Of a DNA stretch of 64,000 nucleotides, positions 44,334 to 53,083 are shown piece by piece. Source of the DNA: a virus; the IMG/VR virus record IMGVR_UViG_3300017917_003446, positions 51,473-115,472 of that record; one strand, 5' to 3'. Below the pieces are notes generated by a model. That model saw only the letters and a program-made list of their open reading frames with translations. It did not search any database and was not told the origin of the DNA. A program made the position numbers and the translations under genes. Position 1 is the stretch's first letter; every line of letters starts with the position of its first letter.

Positions 44334-44837
44334 ATGACGTTGTTACTTAAAAACGGACCTTTCGATATGTTTAAAGATTTTGAAAAACTATTTGTAGGTT
44401 TTGATGATACTTATAGTCGCATGGCTAAATTTCATGACGATGTGACCAAAAATATTCCAAATTACCCTCCATATAATATTCGTAAAGTAGAGGACAATAA
44501 GTATGTCATTGAACTTGCAGTAGCAGGATTTGCAAGACAGGATATTGATATTACCTTTGAAGATAATAAGTTAATTATCAGTGGTAAATCACAAGATGAT
44601 AATGATAATTTCTTATTTAAGGGTATTGCAAACAGGGCTTTTACTCGTACTTTCTTTTTAGATGACACCATTGAAATCAATGATGCAGCTATGATGAATG
44701 GTATGCTTAAAATTGCTTTGGAAAAAATTATTCCTGAGCACAAAAAGCCAAAAAAAATTGAAGTGAAGGATAGAGAATCTACTACAAAATCATCTAAGAA
44801 ACTTCTTACAGAAAATAAAGATGACGTCAATATTTAA
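44334..44837 (+). CDS. hsp20: Small heat-shock protein Hsp20
   Basis: 167 residues. Alpha-crystallin domain with YNIRKVEDNKYVIELAVAGF, a DIDITFEDNKLIISGKSQ block and an MNGMLKIAL strand; a short acidic/basic tail ends it. A holdase chaperone common in marine T4-like phages, thought to help folding of virion proteins. The ATG with AGGAGAAC upstream is chosen over a start 42 bases earlier inside the leader structure. Confidence 0.92.
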   Translation: MTLLLKNGPFDMFKDFEKLFVGFDDTYSRMAKFHDDVTKNIPNYPPYNIRKVEDNKYVIELAVAGFARQDIDITFEDNKLIISGKSQDDNDNFLFKGIANRAFTRTFFLDDTIEINDAAMMNGMLKIALEKIIPEHKKPKKIEVKDRESTTKSSKKLLTENKDDVNI

Positions 44838-44958
44838 TTGGCTAGGAAAATTTTTTGATCCAAGATTATCTTATGTGGAGTACATGTTAAAAGATGTAAA
44901 AGATTTCGCAGAACTAGAATATAAAATGAAATGCCTTAGAAATAGGGGATACTTATGA
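44821..44958 (+). CDS. Small hypothetical protein (45 aa)
   Basis: Starts MTSIFNWLGKFFDPRLSYVE and ends RNRGYL. An amphipathic helical protein overlapping the end of hsp20 by 17 bases and the next small gene by 4. The coupled arrangement supports translation. Unknown function. Confidence 0.55.
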   Translation: MTSIFNWLGKFFDPRLSYVEYMLKDVKDFAELEYKMKCLRNRGYL

Positions 44959-45065
44959 TAAAGAAAATTCTTTTAAGTATTTGGCATTTTATAGAAGCGG
45001 TAGGTGAAGGGAGAAGAATGCGAGTCGATAAACATGTAAGAGAATTGACAAAAGATAGAAAATGA
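44955..45065 (+). CDS. Small basic hypothetical protein (36 aa)
   Basis: MIKKILLSIWHFIEAVGEGR, then a basic tail ending TKDRK. It overlaps the previous stop as ATGA and ends six bases before a perfect terminator hairpin. Probable hydrophobic N-terminal helix. Unknown function. Confidence 0.5.
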   Translation: MIKKILLSIWHFIEAVGEGRRMRVDKHVRELTKDRK

Positions 45066-45070
45066 AACAA

Positions 45071-45097
45071 GGGGCACTTAAGTGCCCCTACACTTTT
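45071..45097 (+). terminator. Intrinsic terminator after the hsp20 operon
   Basis: GGGGCACTTAAGTGCCCC is a perfect inverted repeat (45071-45088), followed by TACACTTTT. It closes the transcript after the 36-residue gene. Confidence 0.8.
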
Positions 45098-45107
45098 AAG
45101 GTAAAAT

Positions 45108-45392
45108 ATGATTAAAGTGATTAAATTAAGTACAGGTGAAGAAATTTTAGGTGAGATTGATAATGATTATAAGATGAAGGAACCTTGTATTCTACAAATG
45201 ATGCCTTCAAGATCAGATCCTACTAAAATGATGATGGCTTTATTGCCTTATGCTTCCTATGTAAAAAATTCTACTATAGAATTATCCCCAGAACATATTA
45301 TTTGGGAAGGTGAACCTGTTGAGGAACTGTATAATCAATATAATTCTATCTATGGTTCTGGTATTCAACTTGCATCAAGTATTTTAAGATGA
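45108..45392 (+). CDS. Sm-like fold phage protein (small paralogue)
   Basis: 94 residues. IKLSTGEEILGEIDND at the start and ALLPYASYVKNSTIEL in the middle parallel the 155-residue protein at 19371 (IKLTNGDDIICTL, PWVSYAAQSVFEI). The fold resembles LSm proteins. Function unknown; an RNA-binding ring is possible. Overlaps the next gene by 4 bases. Confidence 0.6.
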   Translation: MIKVIKLSTGEEILGEIDNDYKMKEPCILQMMPSRSDPTKMMMALLPYASYVKNSTIELSPEHIIWEGEPVEELYNQYNSIYGSGIQLASSILR

Positions 45393-45694
45393 GATCATAT
45401 AAAAAACCTGGCCCTGTAGTATACATTGATCCAGCAACAAATCTACCCAAGTGTACTCCTGTGTCTTGTATAGACAAATTAAAAGAATATTTTGAGATTA
45501 AGGAAACAAACTATAAATGGGTAGGTGGTCCTGTACTGCATAAGTTTTATTATTCTATTTGTAGTGATTGTAATACTAGAACTATTACTAGTAAAGATAA
45601 AAAGCAAACCGACGAGTCCTATAAACGTGCTATAGAAAATAATGGCAGCGATCCAGATATAAAGGAGCATATTGATGGCAGACAAGAAGCATGA
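45389..45694 (+). CDS. Hypothetical protein with Cys-rich motif
   Basis: 101 residues. It contains LPKCTPVSCIDK and ICSDCNTRT, four Cys that could form a zinc site. The C-terminal end is charged. It overlaps the following small gene by 20 bases. No family recognised. Confidence 0.5.
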   Translation: MRSYKKPGPVVYIDPATNLPKCTPVSCIDKLKEYFEIKETNYKWVGGPVLHKFYYSICSDCNTRTITSKDKKQTDESYKRAIENNGSDPDIKEHIDGRQEA

Positions 45695-45794
45695 ATCAGT
45701 ATTCAAAAGAACAAGACAAAATGGTAGTAAAACTGCCACAATGAATAAGCACAAGAAAAGATCATATAAAAAATATAGAGGCCAAGGAAAATAA
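45675..45794 (+). CDS. Small highly basic protein (39 aa)
   Basis: MADKKHESVFKRTRQNGSKT, then a strongly basic tail KHKKRSYKKYRGQGK. The AAAGGAG ribosome-binding site at 45661-45666 sits nine bases upstream of the ATG. It is too short for automatic calling but the spacing and overlap support it. Could bind nucleic acid. Confidence 0.6.
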   Translation: MADKKHESVFKRTRQNGSKTATMNKHKKRSYKKYRGQGK

Positions 45795-45795
45795 T

Positions 45796-46371
45796 ATGCC
45801 TGTCTTAAGTTATGATTATTTAGAAAAATGGGGTAGGGGTGACACTTTTATTGAAACTGGCACCTATACTGGATTTACAACCATGATGGCAAGAGGATGG
45901 GGATTTAAGAAAATACATACAGTAGAACTTATGCCTCATCTATATGAAAAAGCCTTAGATCGTTTTAAGGACGAGGACAGAATTACTTGTTGGTTAGGTG
46001 ATACGCCAGATGTCTTAAGAGAAAATATTCTTCCAAGTTTAGAAGGTGAAGCAACATTTTGGCTTGACGCTCATATGATGGGTCCAACAAATCATGTACC
46101 AAATGGTGTAGCAGGTAGTAATAAATATGGACCTGCTCCTATATTACATGAACTAAAAGCCATATCAGAACACCCGGTAAAGACACATACTATTTTTATT
46201 GATGATCAAAGATTGTTTGATACGCAGGTTTGGAACAATGTCAAAAGGTCTGATGCTTTAAGAATTATTAAGCAAATTAATCCAAGATATGAATTTGAAT
46301 GGTTGGATGGTGGAGTCGGTGATTGGCAACGGCATCTTGCTAATGATATTATTGTAGCTTATATTAAGTGA
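45796..46371 (+). CDS. Rossmann methyltransferase-like protein (paralogue of 35001)
   Basis: 191 residues. GDTFIETGTYTGFT, HTVELMPHLY and EATFWLDAH repeat the pattern of the protein at 35001-35528. The later FIDDQRLFDTQVW strand is shared too. This copy is longer at the C-terminus (EWLDGGVGDWQ). Two paralogues flank the two glycan blocks, so they may modify related sugars. Confidence 0.7.
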   Translation: MPVLSYDYLEKWGRGDTFIETGTYTGFTTMMARGWGFKKIHTVELMPHLYEKALDRFKDEDRITCWLGDTPDVLRENILPSLEGEATFWLDAHMMGPTNHVPNGVAGSNKYGPAPILHELKAISEHPVKTHTIFIDDQRLFDTQVWNNVKRSDALRIIKQINPRYEFEWLDGGVGDWQRHLANDIIVAYIK

Positions 46372-47021
46372 TGGAAAATTTAGATAATGTTGTTGTGAAA
46401 AAACCTTGGGGATATGAATATCTTTGTTACAAAAATAAAAATTTAGCTATATGGTTTTTACATATAGAAAAAAATAAATCTACTTCTTTGCATTGCCATC
46501 CTAAAAAACATACTAGTCTTATAGTTATTAATGGTGAAGTAAATATTAGTTTCATGCGAGGTAGCACTAATCTAAAAGCATTAGATAAAATTGGTATTTT
46601 TAGAAGTAGATTTCATTCTACCTGTGCTTTAACAGATGATACTTTTATTTTAGAGGTTGAGACTCCTGAGGATAAGCATGATCTAGTTAGATTAAAAGAT
46701 TCATATGGTAGACAAAATATTGGTTATGAAACCGCTGAACATCATTTTCCTAAAGACAAAAGTCATTTATGGGTAGAAGATCCTGAATGGGATCATGTTC
46801 AAAATTTTAATCTAATTAAACTTAACCATTTTATAGCTGACGAAAGAGTAAAATCTTTTACCTCAGATGATCTTATGATTGTCACAGAAGGTGGTGTTAT
46901 TACAAAAAATTATGAGCAATTAGTTTATCCGGGTGATACTATAGACGGAGAATCTTTGAATATCCTATCAGATTCATTTAATCTGTTACCATACACGACT
47001 TTAATTCATATTAAACGATGA
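46371..47021 (+). CDS. Cupin protein, mannose-6-phosphate isomerase type II-like
   Basis: 216 residues. KPWGYEYLCY at the start is the mannose-6-phosphate isomerase type II signature, followed by a cupin metal site SLHCHPKKHTSLIVI and ILEVETPEDKHDL. A second half (GGVITKNYEQLVYPGDTI) may be a second cupin. It could isomerise or epimerise a sugar phosphate. The ATG overlaps the previous TGA. Confidence 0.75.
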   Translation: MENLDNVVVKKPWGYEYLCYKNKNLAIWFLHIEKNKSTSLHCHPKKHTSLIVINGEVNISFMRGSTNLKALDKIGIFRSRFHSTCALTDDTFILEVETPEDKHDLVRLKDSYGRQNIGYETAEHHFPKDKSHLWVEDPEWDHVQNFNLIKLNHFIADERVKSFTSDDLMIVTEGGVITKNYEQLVYPGDTIDGESLNILSDSFNLLPYTTLIHIKR

Positions 47022-47491
47022 TACACATTTTTGATTTAGATAAAACTATTTGGGATACCCAAGATAAGCATGGTAATTCTATTTGGGCAAAACAACTTAT
47101 TTTTCCTTTAAATTTTCTTAAGGCAAATAAAGTGATTGATGACGTATATTCTCAATGCACTTTAAGAAATGGTGTAAAGAATTACATTAAAAAATTGCAT
47201 GATTCCGGGCATCAAATAGGTTTTATTTCTAATGCAAGACATCATGATTTTGATGACAGGTATCAACCTTCATTAGAATTATTAAAGATGTTTGGGTTAT
47301 GGGATTATTTTAATAGTATAAAAATATTACAATATAAATCTATTAGTAAAGCTATTCATTTAGAAAAATTAGAAGGACATGTTGTTTTTTATGATGACGA
47401 CATTAAAATAAGAAGCGAGGTATCCTATCTAAGTAATGTGACAGTAATAGATAGTTCTAATATATTTAACTGGGAAAAAATAGATGCTTGA
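47018..47491 (+). CDS. HAD-like phosphatase
   Basis: 157 residues. IFDLDKTIW holds the nucleophilic and acid Asp; FISNARHHD is motif II; VVFYDDDIKI is motif IV. A short single-domain phosphatase, probably acting on a sugar phosphate in this cluster. Overlaps both neighbours. Confidence 0.8.
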   Translation: MIHIFDLDKTIWDTQDKHGNSIWAKQLIFPLNFLKANKVIDDVYSQCTLRNGVKNYIKKLHDSGHQIGFISNARHHDFDDRYQPSLELLKMFGLWDYFNSIKILQYKSISKAIHLEKLEGHVVFYDDDIKIRSEVSYLSNVTVIDSSNIFNWEKIDA

Positions 47492-49004
47492 TATTTTATT
47501 TGTTCATCCTAATGCTTCAGCTAAAATTTATCAAGGTTTGGCCAACAATCATTCAGCTATTGAACCGCCTATCTGGGCAGCGATGCTTGCTAACTCTGTA
47601 AGAAAACAAGGCAATAGTGTAGCTATATTTGATGCCGAAGCAGAAAAATGTGATTATATTGAAGCAGCTAATAGAATTAAAGACTATAAGGCAAGAATAG
47701 TTTGTTTCGTTGTGTATGGTCAGCAACCCAGTGCATCCTCACAGAATATGGAAGGAGCGACTGCTACTGCAAGGTTATTAAAACAAGAGTTACCAGAGCA
47801 GTTTATTTTATTTTGTGGCGGCCATGTAGCAGCATTACCTGTAGAAACGCTTACTAAAGAAACATTTATAAATGCAGTATGTCAAAATGAGGGTGTTTAT
47901 ACTATAAGAGATCTAGTAAAAGTAGAAGATCTCACTGATAGTAATTTATTAAAAAAGGTAAATGGACTTTGTTTCAGATCAGATAAATCAGATTTCATTT
48001 ATACTAATCCAGCATCCCCCATTGTCCCAAGAGAAAAATTAGAAGAGGATTTGCCAGGGATGGCATGGGATTTGTTACCTTCGTTTGATAAGTATAGAAC
48101 AGCAGGTTGGCATTCTTGGTCTAATAATAGTGAGAATGCGCCTTTTGCTGCACTGTATACTAGTCTTGGGTGTCCCTATAGATGTTCTTTTTGTATGATT
48201 AATATCATAAACAGAACAGACCCCGGTGAAAATATTTCAAGTGCAGACAGTAACTATTTTAGATATTGGTCCCCAGATTTTATTATAAATCAATTTGATT
48301 TATTTGCTAAAGCTGGAGTAAAAAATGTAAAGATAGCAGATGAATTATTTGTCTTAAATCCAAATCATTTTTTAAAAATTTGTGAACTAATTGCAGAAAG
48401 AAAATATGAATTTAATATTTGGGCATATTCTAGAGTAGATACCTGCAAACCTAAATATTTAGATGCACTAAAGAAAGCAGGTGTTAATTGGCTTGGTCTT
48501 GGAATTGAAAATCCTGACACTGTAATTAGAAAAGAAATCCATAAGGATGGATTTAAAGATGTTAAGATATTAGATTTAATGAATTTAATACACGAGGCAG
48601 GAATAAATGTAGGTGGTAATTATATTTTTGGATTACCACATGATACACATGAATCAATGAAAAATACTTTAGATTTTGCTTTGTCTCATAAGACAGAAAT
48701 GGTTAACTTTTATTCTGCTATGGCATATCCCGGCAGTCCATTGTATTTACAGGCAAGGCAACAGAATGTAAAATTACCTGATACTTATGTTGGTTATAGC
48801 CAACACGCATATGAAACATTGAACATGGCTAATGAAAATCTAAGTGCTGCAGAGATACTTAGATTTAGAGATTTTGCCTGGAATAAGTATAACACAGATA
48901 AAGATTATTTAAATTTATTAGAAACGAAATTTGGTTCTGCAGCTAGAGTAAATTTAGAAAATACAACCAAAATTAAATTGAATAGAAAATTGCTTGGAGA
49001 TTAA
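47484..49004 (+). CDS. B12-binding-type radical SAM protein
   Basis: 506 residues. Residues ~1-160 form a cobalamin-binding-like Rossmann domain (DILFVHPNAS, CGGHVAALP). The radical SAM core follows with LGCPYRCSFC near residue 229 (CxxxCxxC) and a downstream NWLGLGIEN and GNYIFGLPHDT. Such enzymes methylate or rearrange unactivated carbons; in carbohydrate clusters they make branched or deoxy sugars. Substrate unknown. The cobalamin-binding His of the usual DxHxxG motif is not obvious. Confidence 0.82.
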   Translation: MLDILFVHPNASAKIYQGLANNHSAIEPPIWAAMLANSVRKQGNSVAIFDAEAEKCDYIEAANRIKDYKARIVCFVVYGQQPSASSQNMEGATATARLLKQELPEQFILFCGGHVAALPVETLTKETFINAVCQNEGVYTIRDLVKVEDLTDSNLLKKVNGLCFRSDKSDFIYTNPASPIVPREKLEEDLPGMAWDLLPSFDKYRTAGWHSWSNNSENAPFAALYTSLGCPYRCSFCMINIINRTDPGENISSADSNYFRYWSPDFIINQFDLFAKAGVKNVKIADELFVLNPNHFLKICELIAERKYEFNIWAYSRVDTCKPKYLDALKKAGVNWLGLGIENPDTVIRKEIHKDGFKDVKILDLMNLIHEAGINVGGNYIFGLPHDTHESMKNTLDFALSHKTEMVNFYSAMAYPGSPLYLQARQQNVKLPDTYVGYSQHAYETLNMANENLSAAEILRFRDFAWNKYNTDKDYLNLLETKFGSAARVNLENTTKIKLNRKLLGD

Positions 49005-49005
49005 G

Positions 49006-49578
49006 ATGATAAAGGCATTAATTATTACTTGGGAAAATTTCCAAGACCAAGAAGTAGTATACCCATTTTACAGACTAAAAGAAGAAACCAACGATGTGGT
49101 TATTGCTGCTAATGTACTTGGAAAATTTTATGGCATTATGGGTGTGAATATGACAGCCCATGTTCATTTAAATACACTACATAATCTTTCTAATGAAGAA
49201 AGTAAATACAATTATTTTATGGATAATTATAATCTATTAGTGTTACCTGGTGGCGTAAAATCTTTAGAAAAATTAAGACAAGAAAAACATGTGCTTAATT
49301 TTATTTCTGATTGGAATAACAAAGGCAAGTATATTGCTTCGACGTGCCATGGCGCACAATTACTTATATCTGCTAGAGCAGTACATGGTAAAAAAGTAAG
49401 CGGATACTATAGTATAAAAGACGATATAAATAATGCAGGAGCCATTTATGTAGATGAACCAGTGGTTATAGACGGCAATTTAATTACCTCACCTCATTAT
49501 GATCATATGGGTATATGGATGAAAGCTGCCATTGAGATGGTCAAAACTTCAGGATATAATACTGCTCATGTTATTTGA
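49006..49578 (+). CDS. DJ-1/PfpI family protein
   Basis: 190 residues. The nucleophile elbow IASTCHGAQLL (~113) has Cys-His, and an upstream LLVLPGG has the conserved turn. Possible chaperone, deglycase or amidotransferase-like role. The ATG directly after the previous stop is preferred. It overlaps the E1 alpha-like gene by 11 bases, so it may act on the same metabolite. Confidence 0.8.
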   Translation: MIKALIITWENFQDQEVVYPFYRLKEETNDVVIAANVLGKFYGIMGVNMTAHVHLNTLHNLSNEESKYNYFMDNYNLLVLPGGVKSLEKLRQEKHVLNFISDWNNKGKYIASTCHGAQLLISARAVHGKKVSGYYSIKDDINNAGAIYVDEPVVIDGNLITSPHYDHMGIWMKAAIEMVKTSGYNTAHVI

Positions 49579-50407
49579 AAAAATATACAATAAGGCATCA
49601 CTATGCCGCGAATTTGAAACAGAAGTATTTAAACAAGTTCAAAATAAAAATGTAACTATACCTGTTTATCTATCTGCGGGGCAGGAATATATTCCTGCCA
49701 CTATTGCTGCCTTTGTAGAAGATATGGGGTTTGAAGATCGGCAAATCTTTATTCAGCATAGAGGACATTCATCATATCTTTCTTTCGGTGGCGATGTAAA
49801 TGAACTTATTTTAGAATTACTCGGTGATTCTGAAGGATGTGCTAATGGAATGGGAGGCTCGGCATCCATTCAATCTAAAAAAGCTAAAATTTATGGACAT
49901 GATGGTTTAATGGGTTCACATGGACCTATTGCTGTGGGCATGTGTTATGCTAATAAAAAACCTACTATAGTTTTTACTGGTGACGCTGCAGCAGAAGAAG
50001 ATTATTTTTTAGCTTCAATAGCTTGGGCAGCAACAAAGAATCTTCCTATTCTATTTGTTGTGGAAGATAATAACTTAAGTATTTTAACTGAAAAGAAGGT
50101 TAGAAGATCTTGGGAAATGCATGATGTTGCGCGAGGCTTCGGTATGACAGCACATGATATAAACGATGATCCCAATGAAATAATTCCTGCACTTAAAGGT
50201 ATATTTGAAAAACCTATTTTACTAAATATAAAAACTAATAGAATGTTTTGGCATGCTGGCGCAGGCATCGATGATCCAAATATTTTTGACAGGCATAAAG
50301 AGTTTGCAAAAAATTTAGATACATCATATGTTAAATACACTGATTTTGAAAATTCTAATCTTGTGAGACTCTTATGGAATCAAGCAGTAAACCGCTTAGA
50401 GAAGTAA
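49568..50407 (+). CDS. TPP-dependent dehydrogenase E1 alpha-like subunit
   Basis: 279 residues. AGQEYIPATIA and HRGHSSYLSFGG match E1 alpha starts. The TPP motif is GDAAAEEDYFLASIAWAATKN (~138-158), ending VVEDNN. Canonical E1 alpha proteins are about 320-370 residues, so this one is compact. It works with the beta-like subunit encoded next. No E2/E3 partner is visible, so a decarboxylase-carboligase role is as likely as dehydrogenase. The ATG giving MLFEKIYN is the chosen start. Confidence 0.85.
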   Translation: MLFEKIYNKASLCREFETEVFKQVQNKNVTIPVYLSAGQEYIPATIAAFVEDMGFEDRQIFIQHRGHSSYLSFGGDVNELILELLGDSEGCANGMGGSASIQSKKAKIYGHDGLMGSHGPIAVGMCYANKKPTIVFTGDAAAEEDYFLASIAWAATKNLPILFVVEDNNLSILTEKKVRRSWEMHDVARGFGMTAHDINDDPNEIIPALKGIFEKPILLNIKTNRMFWHAGAGIDDPNIFDRHKEFAKNLDTSYVKYTDFENSNLVRLLWNQAVNRLEK

Positions 50408-51285
50408 TCAGGGATATAGTTAGATTACATCTAACTGAAAATAAAGGTATAGCTATGGGGCAATGCCTGACTGCTGTTGGTTGGGTAGGTGGAACTTTAC
50501 CTGAGCTATATGAAGAAGATGGTATGATAGAGTTGTCAATGGCAGATGTTGCAGGAAGTGGATTCGCCGTAGGTGCTGCATTGGCAGGCAAAAGACCTAT
50601 GTATATAATTAGATACCAAGGATTCAATTGGTATAATGCTGCTATGCCTGTTAATTATGCTGCTAAATCTAAAGACATTTGGAAGGTACCCTGTCCAATG
50701 TTTATTAGATCAATTGCAATGGAAGGGGGTATAGGACCTGTTGCAGGATCATCGCATCACGCATTATATTATAGAATGCCAGGAGTAAAAATATTTTCTC
50801 CAATGTCGCCTAAAGAATATAGTGAAGTTTATAATAAATTTATGGCAGATGATGATGTTTACTATGTTTCGGAGCACAGAGGAGCATATGGTAACACTGA
50901 AGAATTACCTGAAGTTGTAGTTAGAGAACCCCATTTTACTTTATTCCCCATATCAATAACGAGATTTGCTGCGATGGAAGCAGCAGATGAATTATTAAAG
51001 GAAGGCATCAGAGTTGCGGTTCATCATATTATGCAAATCAAACCATTTAAACCTTCATTACTTGCTTTAGATTCTTTAGCTGAATCTAAGTATGGTGGTA
51101 TAGTTTTAGATGATGATTATACAAATGGTATAGCAAAATCTTTAGCGTTTGATTTAGGAAGTATTACTGGTGCAAAGATGAATGTAATGGGATTAGAAGA
51201 TAAAACTGCGGGGTTTTATAGACAAGTAGATAATCTTCCTCCAAATAAAGAACAAATAATTAATAAAATTAAAAGCTTAATTTAA
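50374..51285 (+). CDS. TPP-dependent dehydrogenase E1 beta-like subunit
   Basis: 303 residues. VIELSMADVAGSGFAVGAALAG contains the conserved Glu-type pyrimidine-binding region, and GPVAGSSHHALYY the activity-related His pair; VKIFSPMSP and the C-terminal transketolase-type domain follow. With the alpha-like subunit it forms an alpha2beta2 enzyme. Overlaps the alpha gene by 34 bases. Very unusual as a phage gene pair. Confidence 0.85.
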   Translation: MESSSKPLREVIRDIVRLHLTENKGIAMGQCLTAVGWVGGTLPELYEEDGMIELSMADVAGSGFAVGAALAGKRPMYIIRYQGFNWYNAAMPVNYAAKSKDIWKVPCPMFIRSIAMEGGIGPVAGSSHHALYYRMPGVKIFSPMSPKEYSEVYNKFMADDDVYYVSEHRGAYGNTEELPEVVVREPHFTLFPISITRFAAMEAADELLKEGIRVAVHHIMQIKPFKPSLLALDSLAESKYGGIVLDDDYTNGIAKSLAFDLGSITGAKMNVMGLEDKTAGFYRQVDNLPPNKEQIINKIKSLI

Positions 51286-51321
51286 ATCTGTCGTATTGAC
51301 GCTTAAAATAAAAATTTTACT

Positions 51322-52170
51322 ATGAAATCTGACGTATTGATGCTATTTCATTTGCATAAAGATTTTGTCTTTGATCATACAAGCACATGGATCAAACCTG
51401 CATATACAGGACATGAAGAAGAATGGATGCCATCATCTAATGCAGAAAATTATATAAATGTATGCGATTCCCCGAGAAATATTTTAGAAAAGAAAAAGTA
51501 TTATCCAAATCAAACATATAAAGAATTCTTTTGGGCGATGGGAGTGGCATCTTGTCATTACTATTTAAACTATAATGATCTTGAATATAATTATCTTGGA
51601 ATTTCCTGTTATGGAAGATATCTTTTAATACATAATCCGAACGATATTCAAGAGCATAAGATTACAGTTCCTATTACTCAAGACAAAGCAGAAGAACTAA
51701 GTTCTGATAATCATCTTGTAGAAGCGTTAGATATTCTAAATACTTATGATATTATTACAAATCATGATAGAGTAATTAATATGTCTATACAAGATCAATA
51801 TTGTATGCATCAATCTATTGAGCATTGGAATAAATTTAAAGAGGGTATAGACGCTTTATTTCCTGAATATAGACCTTACATGGATTGGTTTACGAATTCA
51901 AATAAGGCAAATTTTCAATCTTCAAGTCTGTGCAGAAAGGAAGTTTTCAATAAAATATATACTGAGTATTTTGCTGTTATGGATTATGTTTGGCAAAATG
52001 TTTCAAATACTTTTCCGTTACATGGTAACAGTATAGCAGAAGAATTTCCTTTTAGATATCCTGGATTTTTAGAAGAAAGATTTATACCTTTTTTTCTGTA
52101 TGCAAACGATATAAAAAGATATAATGTTCCTTTAATAGAACTTCGCAGTTACAATAAACAAGTATACTGA
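51322..52170 (+). CDS. DUF4422-type glycosyltransferase-like protein
   Basis: 282 residues. LEYNYLGISCYGRYLLIHN recalls the DUF4422 motif YIGLxHYRRYF; YMDWFTNSNKANFQSSSLCRKEVF and FRYPGFLEERFIPFFLY are the later DUF4422 blocks. These are capsular polysaccharide transferases in bacteria. The 36 bases before it hold no clear promoter. Ends seven bases before the next gene. Confidence 0.65.
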   Translation: MKSDVLMLFHLHKDFVFDHTSTWIKPAYTGHEEEWMPSSNAENYINVCDSPRNILEKKKYYPNQTYKEFFWAMGVASCHYYLNYNDLEYNYLGISCYGRYLLIHNPNDIQEHKITVPITQDKAEELSSDNHLVEALDILNTYDIITNHDRVINMSIQDQYCMHQSIEHWNKFKEGIDALFPEYRPYMDWFTNSNKANFQSSSLCRKEVFNKIYTEYFAVMDYVWQNVSNTFPLHGNSIAEEFPFRYPGFLEERFIPFFLYANDIKRYNVPLIELRSYNKQVY

Positions 52171-52177
52171 GGCGACG

Positions 52178-53083
52178 ATGAATAGTTTAAGTGTTCGAAA
52201 AGATAGATTTAATAATTTACAAAATTTTTATGGTGTAAACAAGTATAATAATTTGCTTGGAAATTGGGATATACCTGAAGATTTATTAATAGAATTTAAA
52301 CGTAGTATAATGTTGTATATCTCAGCTGCTATGCACTTTGAATTTGTAGATGATGAAAATAGATTCATGCAAAGACTAGAAGAAAATAAAGGCAACAATT
52401 TAAACGTAACACCTAATGGCGCAGTTGTTCCTAAGAAAGAATATACTTTAGAATACAATTACTTTATAAAAAATTACTGTAAAATCATTAGTAAACTTAT
52501 AGAAAATAAACCGGAATATCTTTCTGGATTTAGATTGACGCCTAATGTAAGGGTAAAATTTTCAGATGAACCAGAGGTAAATAAGACCAGACCACAAAGC
52601 ACTGCTTTTCCACATACTGACGCTTGGTTAGAAGGTCCCTGGGGAATTATTTGTCATATTCCAATTTTAGGAGATTGTGATAAAAATTATCTAAGAATGT
52701 ATGATATTAAAGATGAGAATACATTTAATGATAATCTTTTATCTCTATCAGAAAATTTTGAGAGTATGCAGTGGGTAAAAGAACATTATGTAGTTAGTCC
52801 TTACAAAACTAAAAAGTATGCATTAAATTTTTGTGATTATGCTTTATTACATGAAACTTATAGAACTGAAGGCGCAGGCGGAAGAGTATCTATAGATTCT
52901 ACTTTATATTTTGGTGAATTTGATGTTGTAGAAAGTAGAAAATCTGAGTATATTAATTACGTACCTAATGTAGGCGAGGATATTTTTATAAAAGTAAAGA
53001 ATAGCGAAAACGAAAAGTATTATGAAAGGGCAAATGCCCAATATCATTATACATATGACAGTTTAGAACACATTATGTTATGA
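52178..53083 (+). CDS. 2OG-Fe(II)/phytanoyl-type hydroxylase-like protein
   Basis: 301 residues. FPHTDAW gives the iron HxD, LLHETYRTE a distal His, and GGRVSIDSTLYF the Arg and last strand. The first ~110 residues are an unrecognised helical extension. A dioxygenase acting on a sugar or lipid-like substrate is the best guess. Overlaps the next gene by 4 bases. Confidence 0.65.
   Translation: MNSLSVRKDRFNNLQNFYGVNKYNNLLGNWDIPEDLLIEFKRSIMLYISAAMHFEFVDDENRFMQRLEENKGNNLNVTPNGAVVPKKEYTLEYNYFIKNYCKIISKLIENKPEYLSGFRLTPNVRVKFSDEPEVNKTRPQSTAFPHTDAWLEGPWGIICHIPILGDCDKNYLRMYDIKDENTFNDNLLSLSENFESMQWVKEHYVVSPYKTKKYALNFCDYALLHETYRTEGAGGRVSIDSTLYFGEFDVVESRKSEYINYVPNVGEDIFIKVKNSENEKYYERANAQYHYTYDSLEHIML

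Noticed and set aside
51293-51321. TTGACG as an internal sigma70 promoter
   Set aside because: No acceptable -10 box at 16-18 bases.
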